Part shown: one piece after another, positions 1 through 7,945 of the stretch
Layout of the letters: the number at the start of each line of letters is the position of its first letter
Position numbering within the stretch: position 1 is the first letter of the stretch
Virus record (IMG/VR): IMGVR_UViG_3300024348_000073
Span: 1-47,865 of that record
Direction: 5' to 3' (one strand)
Length of the DNA: 47,865 nucleotides
Source of the DNA: a virus
Program-made: the position numbers and the translations under genes
The notes under the pieces: model-generated
What the model was told of the DNA's origin: nothing
Databases searched by the model: none
Seen by the model: only the letters and a program-made list of their open reading frames with translations

Positions 1-16
1 GACGCTCTTCCGATCT
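1..16 (+). other. Illumina TruSeq adapter remnant
   Basis: The first 16 bases, GACGCTCTTCCGATCT, are identical to the 3' end of the Illumina TruSeq read-1 adapter. This is untrimmed library sequence, not phage DNA, so the biological sequence begins at about position 17. It also shows that the window starts at a raw contig end rather than at a physical genome end. Confidence 0.97.
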
Positions 17-125
17 CTCATAGAGAGTTTAACACACAAACCCATACATTTTTACCAACTAATCACACAATTAACTATTATTAACGCTAAATATACGCTG
101 ATGATAGTGATTTATGAAGAACAGA

Positions 126-139
126 GCACCTTTCGGTGC
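126..139 (-). terminator. Hairpin after the minus-strand gene
   Basis: Read on the minus strand this is GCACC-GAAA-GGTGC, a 5-bp GC-rich stem closed by a GNRA tetraloop. It lies 17 bases past the stop codon of the minus-strand gene at 156-521. The following bases (CTCTGTTCTT on that strand) are only moderately T-rich, so this may be a weak terminator or a 3'-end stabilising hairpin. Confidence 0.5.
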
Positions 140-155
140 AATGCTCACTCACATA

Positions 156-521
156 TTAGCAGTCAAGCTTACCAAGGTAACGGAACGTTGACTTGTTGCC
201 TGACTTGTACTCAACAGGATCACCCTTGATGATAGAGTGCTTTTTCTCTGACATCTTAGTGAGTTGTTCTGGTGTAAAGTCATAGGCTCCGTTTAACGGA
301 ACAATTACTTGGTCACCTGAATCAACTTGCTTGAATGAACCATAAGTTTGAACGGCAATACCTGCAAACTTGGTTGTGATACTACCTGATCTCACAACAT
401 CATTGTGCTCTTGCACACTTGTTAACTCATCTTGGTCAACTTTCTTCTCAGAAAAGACTAACATAGTCTTACCTGATCTTGAAGACTTATAAGTCTCCAT
501 AAAAAACATTTCTTTAGACAT
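156..521 (-). CDS. Hypothetical protein, lone minus-strand gene (121 aa)
   Basis: I do not recognise this protein. It is a soluble, lysine-rich 121-residue product without membrane segments or clear motifs; the composition suggests a small mixed alpha/beta protein. The ATG at 519-521 follows an A/T-rich leader with a poly-A stretch, like other starts here, and a GNRA-loop hairpin lies downstream. It is the only gene on the minus strand and is divergent from everything to its right, so it probably belongs to a different transcriptional class (early or regulatory) from the rightward virion genes. Base composition is slightly less AT-rich than its neighbours. The reading is supported by a full-length open frame and the flanking signals, not by homology. 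Confidence 0.7.
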   Translation of the reverse strand: MSKEMFFMETYKSSRSGKTMLVFSEKKVDQDELTSVQEHNDVVRSGSITTKFAGIAVQTYGSFKQVDSGDQVIVPLNGAYDFTPEQLTKMSEKKHSIIKGDPVEYKSGNKSTFRYLGKLDC

Positions 522-755
522 TTTTTTACTTTTTTAATTAATAATTATTTTCTTTAGGGGGTAACCCCAGTCCAAGATTTTGTTAGGGAGTCTAAGTGTA
601 GGACCTTTTGAGAACGCCATACATACAAGAATCCCCTCTACGGACATGGGTATAGTTGACTCAGGTGTAAACGGGTGGGGGGTTTGTTAGGAAAATTTTT
701 ATTATTTTTGTATATTATACTATAGTATTTTTATAATTAAAACCTAAACTATTAA
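522..755. other. Divergent intergenic region
   Basis: This 234-base gap separates the leftward gene from the rightward block. It should hold two divergent promoters. Visible features are a short hairpin GGGG-GTAA-CCCC at 557-568, two copies of TTTGTTAGG (about 579-587 and 683-691), a patch near 600-690 that is richer in G and C than its surroundings, and the TTTTTGTATATTAT element at 705-718. I found no tRNA-like fold and no ORF longer than about 14 codons. A small RNA is possible but not supported. Confidence 0.5.
705..718 (+). promoter_or_regulatory. Putative promoter, TTTTTGTATATTAT element
   Basis: TTTTTGTATATTAT lies 37 bases before the ATG at 756. The same element, or a close variant, recurs before the genes at 19983, 25613, 28577 and 42256. 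TATATTAT resembles the Bacteroidota -7 box (TAnnTTTG), and a TTTG at 683-686 could be the -33 element, though that spacing (24 bases) is long. Confidence 0.5.
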
Positions 756-3700
756 ATGCATCATTATTATAATCCATATAGGCTTCTAAGTAAAGCTTTA
801 ACTAAACCTGGAACAATTAATAGATTTTTGAGTATTAAAAACAATCCTATTAACCAGAGTTTGAAGAGTAATGCTATATTTAATAATACTCAAGCATTTG
901 GTGAATCACAGTCTATAATTAATCAACTTAAGGGTTTGGTTAATAAAACAGACGAAGCTTCTCAGATAAAATTTATGAATCTTACAGGTCAACTTCAAAA
1001 ATTAAATCCTAAAGCTAGTTTTCATTTTAACACTGGGGAGAAAAAACAATATATACCTTTCACCGAAAGAGGTTATGATTCTAGCCTTAGAATAGGAGAT
1101 CCTAACCAATATAACGTACTTCGCAATGTATCAGATAATAAAACAGGACAATATGTTATGAAGAGTACTCCTCCACTTGCCACATATATGAAGGAGATGT
1201 ATCCTAATATGGTTGATGTTAACCTGACAGGAAGGACGCCATTAAATATGCACACTAACAGTGTTGGGACACCTTTCTATTCGGAGATGGGTGAAAATCT
1301 AAGACAATACGGAGATTTTGGTATGACAGTTCAAGGTTTAAAATCAACAGACAAAAATTCACTACTTGACTTTTCTATTAGTAGAGCTCCTTTTGGGAAA
1401 ATAGAAAGTAACTATAATGGTGAATTGGGTAATGAACATAATTTTCTTCAACATAACACCTCCCCATTCGTAATTAAATCTCCCTTATCAGAAAAATTAT
1501 CAGAAACTAACGGTATATGGTCCAGTTCTGCGCTCTCAGGTTTAAAAATGAATCCCGCTTTAATGGAGACTGATCCAAACTTTAAAGGTACGTTTATGAA
1601 ATTCATAAAGAAAGCAAATGAGATACCTGAAGAAAGATTTGCTAACGCAGCTAAAAATAGTAAGAAAGAATATAAGTCTTTAAGTAATCAAGAACTTGGA
1701 CCAATGTATAAGTTAGATTACAAATTATCAGATATATTTACTAAACCGGCAGAGTTTTATCCAATTCGTAAGAAAGAAGGTGGTGAATTATCTAAGAAAA
1801 AACATGGGGGTAATCATCTTGAGGGAACAAATTATAATCTATCAAAGAAAATGTATAATACAAAAGCGCAGAAGTATAGAAGGTTTAAAAAAGGCGGTCA
1901 GAAAGGAGATGGAAAACAAGGAGGTACTATTTATGATATGTATGATTTTGAAACTAACCAATATAAAAACGGTTGGAATCAAAATAATGCTTCTAACTGG
2001 AGAAGTACTGGGGGTTATAGTTTTAGAGATCTTGAGAATTATTATAATATGACACAAAAAACTGCTGAAGGAGTAGATATTATGGATAGATCTACATGGG
2101 AAGGTAAGAATTTTGGAGTAAATAAGGATTTCTCATTAACATATGGAGATAATAATGAACCAATGTTTAGTTGGTATCCTCAAGATAAAAATCAAGGTTA
2201 TGCAATGTCAAGAGATTTAGGACTTGCAAATTATTGGTATAAAGGAATTCCATATACTACTGAATCTGGATCAGAAGAAGATTTAAGATTAGGTAACGTA
2301 TCTGGTAATCAAATTAATTCTTTTCAAGAACAAATTAAAAATGTTAAAACAAAAGGAGAATTAAATGAAATAATAGAAAACTTCTCTGGTAATATAGATC
2401 AGCAGTCAATGATGTATATTATAAATCAAGCTAATCAAAACAATAATGTTGATATATCTCAAGAAGATATGCTAGATGTTTTAACTAAAGTAGATGAACA
2501 TAGAAATACTAATAAAGCTAATTACGAAACAACATATGTTAATGACGGACAAACATCTGCTCGTTCCATGTATATGCAGCCTGAAAACCAAAAAAAATGG
2601 TGGGATAATCACGTAGAACAATATGGAGAGGATAATTTTAAGAAAATGTTATCATCTGGAGAAATAACTCCACCATTCTATATGAATAATCCTTATAACT
2701 ATAATCAATATTCAATAGAGAATCCAAAAGCGGAACATGAAACACATTTTAGAAGTGCTACAACTGGAAAACTTGTACCTTTTAAACAAGAAAACATGCC
2801 AGCTTGGGCACAGGCTATAAACAATGTAGGTTCCTTTGTAACAAACGTTGATAACTATTTTAGAGATGAACGTGTAAATGTTGATGAAGATGGTCAAAAA
2901 TTAGTTCAGCCCACAGAACTCTGGGATCCAAATGCAAATAATGGAGAAGGGGGTTATGTTTCAATTACAAAGGGGACATTAACAAATAGGATTAATGAAG
3001 GTGAGAGAAATGAAAGAATTTACATAGGGGAAATTTTACAAGAAAAAGGACTAATTCCAGAAGGCGCTAGTAAAAAAGAAGCTGATTTAATAATAGATCA
3101 ATTTGTAGGAGGAAGTGGAAATTTACTTAATAAATATATAAATAATACAGCAACTAACAACCTTAATTTTAATGAGGGTGCTTTATCTACACCTACTTTT
3201 CAAGAATCTAGTAATTCAAACCCTAACCAAATAATAGATTCAAAAGAAGATGCTCTTAATTCAATGAAATTGCGTAGTCATTATCAAGGTGTTGATAATT
3301 TACCATCTGAGGTATATGGTAATAAAATGGGAACATACAACCCACAAATGAAAGGTACTTACTATGAAGATCCAGAAACAGGAGAGAATGTTTGGGTAGA
3401 TAATCCTGAGTATAATTCTGACTTTTCTAAAGGTATTAGAGGTGATTTTGAAGGTGGTAAGAAAAATATATTTGGTAATCGTATAGATAATTCAAGCCAT
3501 TATAAAACTGTAGGAGATCATTGGAAAGATAATAAATTTATGGGTAGTTTAAATTTAATGGGTATTAATGAAAATGATGTACAATATGCAATGGAAAATC
3601 CTATGCATACTTTTGGACCATTAGGAGCAGATGCAAAGATATTAACTTCTGCACTTCCAGCATTAGGTACAATGTGGAATACGTCTAAAACTAGAGCATT

Positions 3701-4091
3701 TATGAATACCCCATTTACATCAGCAGCAATAACTCCTTGGCAGGGATTAAACACATACTGGGGAGCTCAGATGGCATCACATATTCCAAAAAATTTAGAA
3801 GATAATAATTATGGAATGGCAGGATTAAATGCAGTTGTTGGATTAGGAACAGGAAAAGCAGCTTATAGGGGATTACAAAATAAAGTTAACCTTTTTCCTA
3901 AGTATACTAGTCCAAATACTAATATGATAGGAAATCTTAACAGAACAGATCAATTTAACAGGGCAGTTGGAGAATATAGTAATTTTAATAGAACTTTACC
4001 ATTATGGAGTTTAACAGGTAAATCTAATCAGATAGGAGAGTATAAAAATATGTTAAATATACTAAACAAAAAAAATATTAGCCTAAAATAA
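756..4091 (+). CDS. Large virion-type protein with GG motifs (1111 aa)
   Basis: The function is unknown. The N-terminal ~340 residues look like a folded domain I cannot name. Then come two basic Gly-Gly patches, KKEGGELSKKKHGG near residues 339-352 and FKKGGQKGDGKQGG at 377-390. A long Asn/Gln-rich, acidic middle follows. The C-terminal ~180 residues (about 930-1111) are rich in Ala, Gly, Met and Pro with weakly hydrophobic stretches that could touch membrane or pack in a capsid. The GG patches match those in the large proteins at 38218-47865 and in the 36-aa peptide at 18460, which suggests a shared role as internal (cargo or ejected) virion proteins. It lies far from those genes, upstream of phoH. 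The start is the first ATG after the promoter-like element at 705. Confidence 0.75.
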   Translation: MHHYYNPYRLLSKALTKPGTINRFLSIKNNPINQSLKSNAIFNNTQAFGESQSIINQLKGLVNKTDEASQIKFMNLTGQLQKLNPKASFHFNTGEKKQYIPFTERGYDSSLRIGDPNQYNVLRNVSDNKTGQYVMKSTPPLATYMKEMYPNMVDVNLTGRTPLNMHTNSVGTPFYSEMGENLRQYGDFGMTVQGLKSTDKNSLLDFSISRAPFGKIESNYNGELGNEHNFLQHNTSPFVIKSPLSEKLSETNGIWSSSALSGLKMNPALMETDPNFKGTFMKFIKKANEIPEERFANAAKNSKKEYKSLSNQELGPMYKLDYKLSDIFTKPAEFYPIRKKEGGELSKKKHGGNHLEGTNYNLSKKMYNTKAQKYRRFKKGGQKGDGKQGGTIYDMYDFETNQYKNGWNQNNASNWRSTGGYSFRDLENYYNMTQKTAEGVDIMDRSTWEGKNFGVNKDFSLTYGDNNEPMFSWYPQDKNQGYAMSRDLGLANYWYKGIPYTTESGSEEDLRLGNVSGNQINSFQEQIKNVKTKGELNEIIENFSGNIDQQSMMYIINQANQNNNVDISQEDMLDVLTKVDEHRNTNKANYETTYVNDGQTSARSMYMQPENQKKWWDNHVEQYGEDNFKKMLSSGEITPPFYMNNPYNYNQYSIENPKAEHETHFRSATTGKLVPFKQENMPAWAQAINNVGSFVTNVDNYFRDERVNVDEDGQKLVQPTELWDPNANNGEGGYVSITKGTLTNRINEGERNERIYIGEILQEKGLIPEGASKKEADLIIDQFVGGSGNLLNKYINNTATNNLNFNEGALSTPTFQESSNSNPNQIIDSKEDALNSMKLRSHYQGVDNLPSEVYGNKMGTYNPQMKGTYYEDPETGENVWVDNPEYNSDFSKGIRGDFEGGKKNIFGNRIDNSSHYKTVGDHWKDNKFMGSLNLMGINENDVQYAMENPMHTFGPLGADAKILTSALPALGTMWNTSKTRAFMNTPFTSAAITPWQGLNTYWGAQMASHIPKNLEDNNYGMAGLNAVVGLGTGKAAYRGLQNKVNLFPKYTSPNTNMIGNLNRTDQFNRAVGEYSNFNRTLPLWSLTGKSNQIGEYKNMLNILNKKNISLK

Positions 4092-4124
4092 TTTGGAACT
4101 TAATAAAAAAAGTTTATAACTTTG
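4092..4124 (+). promoter_or_regulatory. Bacteroidota-type promoter
   Basis: TTTG at 4092-4095 and TAACTTTG at 4117-4124, separated by 21 bases, match the Bacteroidota -33/-7 consensus (TTTG ... TAnnTTTG). The ATG of the next gene is 17 bases further on. This is the best match to the host consensus in the window and would drive the 4142-5093 pair. Confidence 0.65.
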
Positions 4125-4141
4125 CAACTAAAAAGATAACT

Positions 4142-4531
4142 ATGGCAGACAATGATCCATTAGAAGAATATAATGACTTAAGTGAGAGAGAACAAGACAT
4201 TCTTGAACAAGAGTTACTAAGAAGAGCTTTTGATAATTCTTTCAATCTACTAACCAAAAGGAAAAAAATGAAAGATATTGTTAATGAAACAGGAGGTTTA
4301 CTCTTGACTCATGATCCATTTTCTGATATTTTACCTGATGAATTAATTAATATGATGGACTTCTTCATTGAAGATGAGGAATATGAAAAATGTGCTGAGG
4401 TAAGGGACATTATTACAAAACTAAAAACCAAACATGCAAGAAAACAGAAAGAAGAAGACTCCAAAGAGCTCAGTCAAGTTCTCAATAGTATTATCAGAGG
4501 AACAAAAAGCAGCAAAGACAGAAATTCTTAA
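4142..4531 (+). CDS. Small acidic protein with UVR-like motif
   Basis: This 129-residue, highly charged, mostly helical protein has a stretch at residues 76-97 (EDEEYEKCAEVRDIITKL) that fits the UVR motif, the helical hairpin of UvrB, UvrC and some Clp partners (A-x3-E-x-YE-x-AA-x-LRD-x-I). In those proteins the hairpin mediates protein-protein contact. A role as an adaptor is inference. The last 98 bases overlap the start of the PhoH-like gene in another frame, an unusually long overlap that suggests translational coupling. The start is supported by the promoter ending 17 bases upstream. There is no catalytic domain, so a repair function should not be assumed. Confidence 0.75.
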   Translation: MADNDPLEEYNDLSEREQDILEQELLRRAFDNSFNLLTKRKKMKDIVNETGGLLLTHDPFSDILPDELINMMDFFIEDEEYEKCAEVRDIITKLKTKHARKQKEEDSKELSQVLNSIIRGTKSSKDRNS

Positions 4532-5093
4532 ACACCCATTTAATTTTTTAGTTGGTAAAGCAGGTAGCGGTAAAACATTATTAGCTGTGCAAACAGCTCT
4601 TGATATGTTTTTTAAACGTCAATACAATAAGATTGTAATAACAAGGCCTACAGTATCTACAGAAGATAATGGTTTCTTACCCGGAACAGAAAAAGAAAAA
4701 CTAGAACCGTGGCTTGTACCTATTAAGTCTAATATGAGAAAGGTCTATAATAAGCCAGATAAATTACAAAAAATGGAAGATTCTGAAGAAATAGAGTTAG
4801 TATCTCTTGCTCACTTTAGAGGTAGAACCTTTGAAAATAGTATAGTTATAATAGATGAGTTTCAAAACTTAACTAAATCACAATTTAGTATGGCTTTAGG
4901 TAGATTAGGTAAAGATTCAATGATGATTTTTTGTGGAGATTATCAACAAATTGACATAAAAGATGAAAATTATTCTGCTATTCATGAAGTTGCTAAAATA
5001 AAAGATTCTGACTTTGTTTATAAGTGTGTGTTAGAAGATAATCACAGGCATAAAGCTATTGGTGATGTACTTAAATTATTGACTGGTTACTAA
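4434..5093 (+). CDS. phoH: PhoH-like ATPase
   Basis: A P-loop ATPase of the PhoH family (219 aa, about the usual length for phage versions). Walker A is GKAGSGKT at residues 41-48. Walker B is IVIIDEFQN with D141 and E142. A later CGDYQQID segment fits the conserved sensor-like GDxxQ of PhoH and superfamily-1 helicase-like ATPases. Family members hydrolyse ATP and some act on RNA; the role in phages is unsettled. The only ATG upstream of the P-loop is at 4434, and an in-frame TAA at 4422 fixes the upstream limit, so the 98-base overlap with the previous gene is forced. PhoH-like genes are common in phages of marine and gut Bacteroidota. Confidence 0.93.
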   Translation: MQENRKKKTPKSSVKFSIVLSEEQKAAKTEILKHPFNFLVGKAGSGKTLLAVQTALDMFFKRQYNKIVITRPTVSTEDNGFLPGTEKEKLEPWLVPIKSNMRKVYNKPDKLQKMEDSEEIELVSLAHFRGRTFENSIVIIDEFQNLTKSQFSMALGRLGKDSMMIFCGDYQQIDIKDENYSAIHEVAKIKDSDFVYKCVLEDNHRHKAIGDVLKLLTGY

Positions 5094-5133
5094 AATATAT
5101 AGTTTAAACCTTTTATATTTAAACTTATTTTAT

Positions 5134-5141
5134 TATCTTTG
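5134..5141 (+). promoter_or_regulatory. Putative Bacteroidota -7 box
   Basis: TATCTTTG matches TAnnTTTG exactly and is followed by TATTAT. It lies 41 bases before the ATG at 5183. No clear TTTG at -33 was seen; a TTTAAA run about 25-30 bases upstream may substitute. Confidence 0.5.
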
Positions 5142-5182
5142 TATTATATTAATTATAATTTATAAACCAAATTTTAGAAAAA

Positions 5183-5548
5183 ATGGCAAAAACAACAAAA
5201 ACCGAGGAGCAATTAAAAGCAGAAGCTTCTCAAGCAGAAATGAAAGCAAAAAGAGATGAGATCACTGCATACTACAAAGATAGTATTTCTCATCTTAAAG
5301 TTCAAAAAGAGTATGAAACATTGTTAAAAGAAATTGAAACTGCAAGAGCAGAAAGAGTGCAAGCTCAAACGTTCTTAGCTAATGCTATGGCTCAACAACA
5401 ACAGGCACAACAAGCTCCTCCTCCTACACCTTCAGGAATAAAAGGTCAGGATGTAGTTGGTACTGATTGGGATGCTAGTAGTGATAAAGCACCTCCTGCA
5501 GTTGAACCTGCTTTAGCTGAAGCTGCAAGAAAGCTTAAGCAAGCCTAA
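5183..5548 (+). CDS. Coiled-coil protein with Gln/Pro-rich linker (121 aa)
   Basis: The function is not recognised. Residues 1-70 are almost pure Ala/Lys/Glu/Gln helix with heptad character, likely a coiled coil. A run of Gln and Ala (about 70-77) and a Pro-rich linker (about 78-85) follow, ending in an acidic Ala-rich tail. There are no Cys residues or membrane segments. It has its own -7 box upstream and a strong RNA hairpin just after the stop, so it may form a single-gene unit. The layout resembles small phage scaffold or virion-assembly chaperone proteins, but this is only a composition-based guess. Confidence 0.75.
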   Translation: MAKTTKTEEQLKAEASQAEMKAKRDEITAYYKDSISHLKVQKEYETLLKEIETARAERVQAQTFLANAMAQQQQAQQAPPPTPSGIKGQDVVGTDWDASSDKAPPAVEPALAEAARKLKQA

Positions 5549-5561
5549 ACATTATAGTGAA

Positions 5562-5606
5562 CCCCTGGTGTAATCCTATTTAGTTGATGTCTTAATACAT
5601 CAGGGG
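5562..5606 (+). promoter_or_regulatory. Long-stem hairpin between genes
   Basis: CCCCTGGTGT at 5562-5571 pairs with ACATCAGGGG at 5597-5606: ten base pairs with one G-U, around a 25-base AT-rich loop. It is the most GC-rich intergenic spot nearby. No T-run follows, so it is a poor intrinsic terminator. It may be an RNA-processing or 3'-protective structure, or a control element for the gene starting 22 bases later. Confidence 0.5.
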
Positions 5607-5628
5607 GAATCTATTTAATAATAATACA

Positions 5629-5979
5629 ATGGCTATAGTAAACAAAGTAGAAAAAAGAGTAAAAATTAATAGAGATAATGTAATAAAATTTCAAATTATT
5701 ACACACTGCTTTATGAATGATATTTTAATAAGTACTTCTGATCTAAATTGCCTCACTGAACTTGCTAAAAAAGAATCAATTGATTTAACAAATTTTTGTG
5801 AAACTATATCTGAACAATTAATATTTAAAAGTCCTCAGTCTTGTAGAAATGCAATACAAAAGGCAAAAAGAAAAGAATTAGTTGTAAAAGATGGTAAAAA
5901 AGTTATGTTAAATCCTCAAATGAAAATTCAAACTACAGGAGATATATTTTTAGATTTTAAAATACTTGGTGTAGACTAA
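5629..5979 (+). CDS. Small protein with winged-helix-like region (116 aa)
   Basis: The C-terminal half (about residues 50-98) has the shape of a winged helix-turn-helix: a helix with ISEQLIFKSPQS, a recognition-type helix RNAIQKAKRKELV, then a basic hairpin DGKKVMLNPQ. The spacing recalls phage replication or transcription regulators with a KSPQSxRNAIxxLxxKxLI core. DNA binding is therefore likely but unproven. The stop overlaps the next start as TAATG, giving tight coupling with the IHF-like gene, another DNA-binding protein. I cannot assign it to a named family. Confidence 0.75.
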   Translation: MAIVNKVEKRVKINRDNVIKFQIITHCFMNDILISTSDLNCLTELAKKESIDLTNFCETISEQLIFKSPQSCRNAIQKAKRKELVVKDGKKVMLNPQMKIQTTGDIFLDFKILGVD

Positions 5980-6365
5980 TGAATATAGAAACTAAGGATA
6001 TGCAATTAAATCCTAAAAACTATAGGAAATTCTTTAAAGAGATTGCAGAAGAATGTGAAGTGCATCCGGATTTAGTAGATGAGTTTGTTAGATTTTTTTA
6101 CAATGAAATAAGAAAGAATATTGAAAGTCTTGATCATACAAGGATAAGAATACCTAACCTTGGTACTTTTATAACAAGAAAGGGTAGATTAGATAGAGCA
6201 ATTAAGAGACATAAAGACATGTTAGGTAACTTAGAAAAAAGGACTTACTCAGGATATGGTAAGCACGTACCTATAAAAGAAAAGTTAGAACTAATGGAAA
6301 AAGCTGCATCACGCATTAGTGAAGAGATAAAAACCAAAAAACAATGGAAAGATGAACATAAGTAA
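5979..6365 (+). CDS. IHF/HU-like DNA-bending protein
   Basis: This is a 128-residue protein with the HU/IHF signature region RIRIPNLGTFITRK at residues 55-68, matching the family pattern V-x-L-x-x-F/L-G-x-F before the DNA-binding arm, preceded by two helices (about 15-50). HU/IHF proteins dimerise and bend DNA. Crassvirales genomes usually encode IHF-like subunits close to structural genes. The C-terminal ~35 residues form an extra charged helix absent from typical 90-residue HU proteins. It starts inside the previous stop (TAATG) and overlaps the next gene by 14 bases, so it sits within a translationally coupled operon. Confidence 0.8.
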   Translation: MNIETKDMQLNPKNYRKFFKEIAEECEVHPDLVDEFVRFFYNEIRKNIESLDHTRIRIPNLGTFITRKGRLDRAIKRHKDMLGNLEKRTYSGYGKHVPIKEKLELMEKAASRISEEIKTKKQWKDEHK

Positions 6366-6696
6366 ATTACTAAATGGTGTTAAAAATATTTCTCAGGTAT
6401 ATGAGGGTGTAAAAAATAAAGTGTTTAAAAGAGATTATGTAGAAGCTATTGCAGATCACAGATGGCAAATATGTAAAGAATGTAAAGAATTAGATCTAAA
6501 CGGAAAGTCATGTGCAGCACCAGGCACTCAACCTTGTTGTGCTGATTGTGGTTGTAGTTTAGCATATAAGACAAGATCTTTAGCTGCTTCATGCCCTAAA
6601 GGTAAATGGAAAGAACTAATGTCAGAAGATGAAGAGAGGGCTTTGTTTGATCAACTAGTAGAAAATGAAAATAAACAAAGAAACAAAAACTTATAA
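6352..6696 (+). CDS. Zinc-ribbon-like Cys-rich protein (114 aa)
   Basis: Eight Cys residues cluster at positions 41, 44, 54, 62, 63, 66, 68 and 81, in the order CxxC...C...CCxxCGC...CP..KW. This is the pattern of small phage and bacterial zinc-ribbon proteins that I associate with the DUF6171 group (IC-x2-C ... C-x2-CGC ... CP-x2-W). Zinc binding is highly likely; the molecular role is unknown. It overlaps the IHF-like gene by 14 bases and the nuclease gene by one base, so it is co-translated with DNA-handling proteins. The N-terminal ~30 residues are a basic amphipathic helix. Confidence 0.82.
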   Translation: MNISKLLNGVKNISQVYEGVKNKVFKRDYVEAIADHRWQICKECKELDLNGKSCAAPGTQPCCADCGCSLAYKTRSLAASCPKGKWKELMSEDEERALFDQLVENENKQRNKNL

Positions 6697-7523
6697 TGGC
6701 AATAATATTTAAAGAACAAGATCATATTTATGAAAGCATAGATGAAAACCTAGAAAAGGATAATATAACCTGGACTAGCGTTACCTCATTTATAGGTAAA
6801 TTTAAACCTAAGTTTGATGCTAAAAAACAAGCTAAAAAGTCTTGTAAAAATAAAAGGTCTAAGTGGTATGGTATGACTCCTAAAGAAATATTAGCAGCAT
6901 GGGATGGTGAAACACAAAGAGCTATTAAACTAGGTAATTGGTATCATAATCAAAGAGAAGATGGTTTACTTGAATTTAGTACAATAGAAAGAGAAGGTGT
7001 AGAAGTACCAATAATAAAACCAATTATTGATGGTGCTGGTATTAAGATAGCACCAGAACAAAAATTACAAGATGGTGTATATCCTGAACATTTAGCTTAT
7101 TTAAAATCAGCAGCTATCTGTGGTCAGGCAGATTTAGTTACTGTTGTTAATGGTAAAGTTACTATAACAGATTATAAAACCAATAAGGAGATAAAAGAAA
7201 AAGGATTCACTAACTGGGAAGGTGTTACATCTAAAATGTATAAACCTTTATCACATTTAGATGACTGTAATCTTAATCATTATAACATACAATTGAGTTT
7301 ATATATGTATATTATATTAAAGCATAACCCTAAATTAAAACCAGGTAAGCTTATTGTACAACACGTTGCTTTTGAAAAAGAAGGAGAAAATGATCATGGT
7401 TATCCTATTACTAGATATGATGAACAAGGAGAACCAATAATAAAAAATATTAAAATATATGATTTACCTTACATGAAAGATGAAGTTAGATCATTAATAA
7501 TGTGGTTAAAAGACAAAAAATAA
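6696..7523 (+). CDS. PD-(D/E)XK family nuclease
   Basis: A Cas4/RecB-like nuclease of 275 residues. The motif order is typical: GNWYHNQRE near 80-88 (His84 in the first helix), GQAD with D146, ITDYKTNK with D159 and K161 forming the catalytic D...(D/E)xK site, and NIQLSLYMY around Q199 as the QxxxY motif of RecB/Cas4 exonucleases. Such enzymes use a divalent metal to cut DNA ends and are frequent in Crassvirales, where they probably take part in recombination or replication. I see no Cys ligands for a 4Fe-4S cluster, unlike true Cas4. It follows the zinc-ribbon gene with a one-base overlap and lies one base before the next gene. Confidence 0.88.
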   Translation: MAIIFKEQDHIYESIDENLEKDNITWTSVTSFIGKFKPKFDAKKQAKKSCKNKRSKWYGMTPKEILAAWDGETQRAIKLGNWYHNQREDGLLEFSTIEREGVEVPIIKPIIDGAGIKIAPEQKLQDGVYPEHLAYLKSAAICGQADLVTVVNGKVTITDYKTNKEIKEKGFTNWEGVTSKMYKPLSHLDDCNLNHYNIQLSLYMYIILKHNPKLKPGKLIVQHVAFEKEGENDHGYPITRYDEQGEPIIKNIKIYDLPYMKDEVRSLIMWLKDKK

Positions 7524-7524
7524 T

Positions 7525-7944
7525 ATGGCAAAATTTAAACAATTAGATGTATTAACGTTAGCAGATATGGAAAGTGAAAATGATGGTATAGATACTTCTA
7601 TAGGATCAAATTCAGGTGGGTGCTATGATGCAGGTGGTGAAGAAGTAGATATAGGAACAAATACAGCAATTGGACCTGGTGGAGGTAGTACTGCAAGCAG
7701 AATGGGTTATTGTTTAAATCAAGAACCTACTTATCAATGGGTAGGTTTACAAACAACTGACTTTAATGATACTACATCAGTTACTATAGACTTAGAAAAA
7801 ATAGTAAGTTATCAATCTTTTATAAGTCCTGATGATGATACAATAAATGTTTTAAAAACTGAATTAACAATGGAGTCACAAAAAATATATGTTGTTAATG
7901 AAAGTCTTGCTGATTTTATGAAATTAATGGCAACAAGCGTTTAG
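7525..7944 (+). CDS. Hypothetical protein (139 aa)
   Basis: This protein is not recognised. The first ~60 residues are low in complexity and rich in Gly, Ser and Asp, with little Lys, and look disordered or loop-like. The C-terminal half (about 70-139) has alternating hydrophobic residues consistent with beta structure, then a short helix. The protein is acidic. It sits between the nuclease and the gene upstream of terL with gaps of only one base, so it is expressed with the packaging module. A minor virion protein is plausible, but nothing in the sequence proves it. Confidence 0.7.
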   Translation: MAKFKQLDVLTLADMESENDGIDTSIGSNSGGCYDAGGEEVDIGTNTAIGPGGGSTASRMGYCLNQEPTYQWVGLQTTDFNDTTSVTIDLEKIVSYQSFISPDDDTINVLKTELTMESQKIYVVNESLADFMKLMATSV

Positions 7945-7945
7945 T

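Noticed and set aside
15-27. Perfect inverted repeat CTCTC-ATA-GAGAG at the start
   Set aside because: It spans the adapter/insert join, so half of it is not phage DNA. Chance or a library fold-back is more likely than biology.
4142-4531. Frame error fusing the UVR-motif protein with PhoH
   Set aside because: The PhoH frame has an upstream stop at 4422 and a good ATG, and both ends are compositionally normal. Overlap with coupling is simpler, though not excluded.
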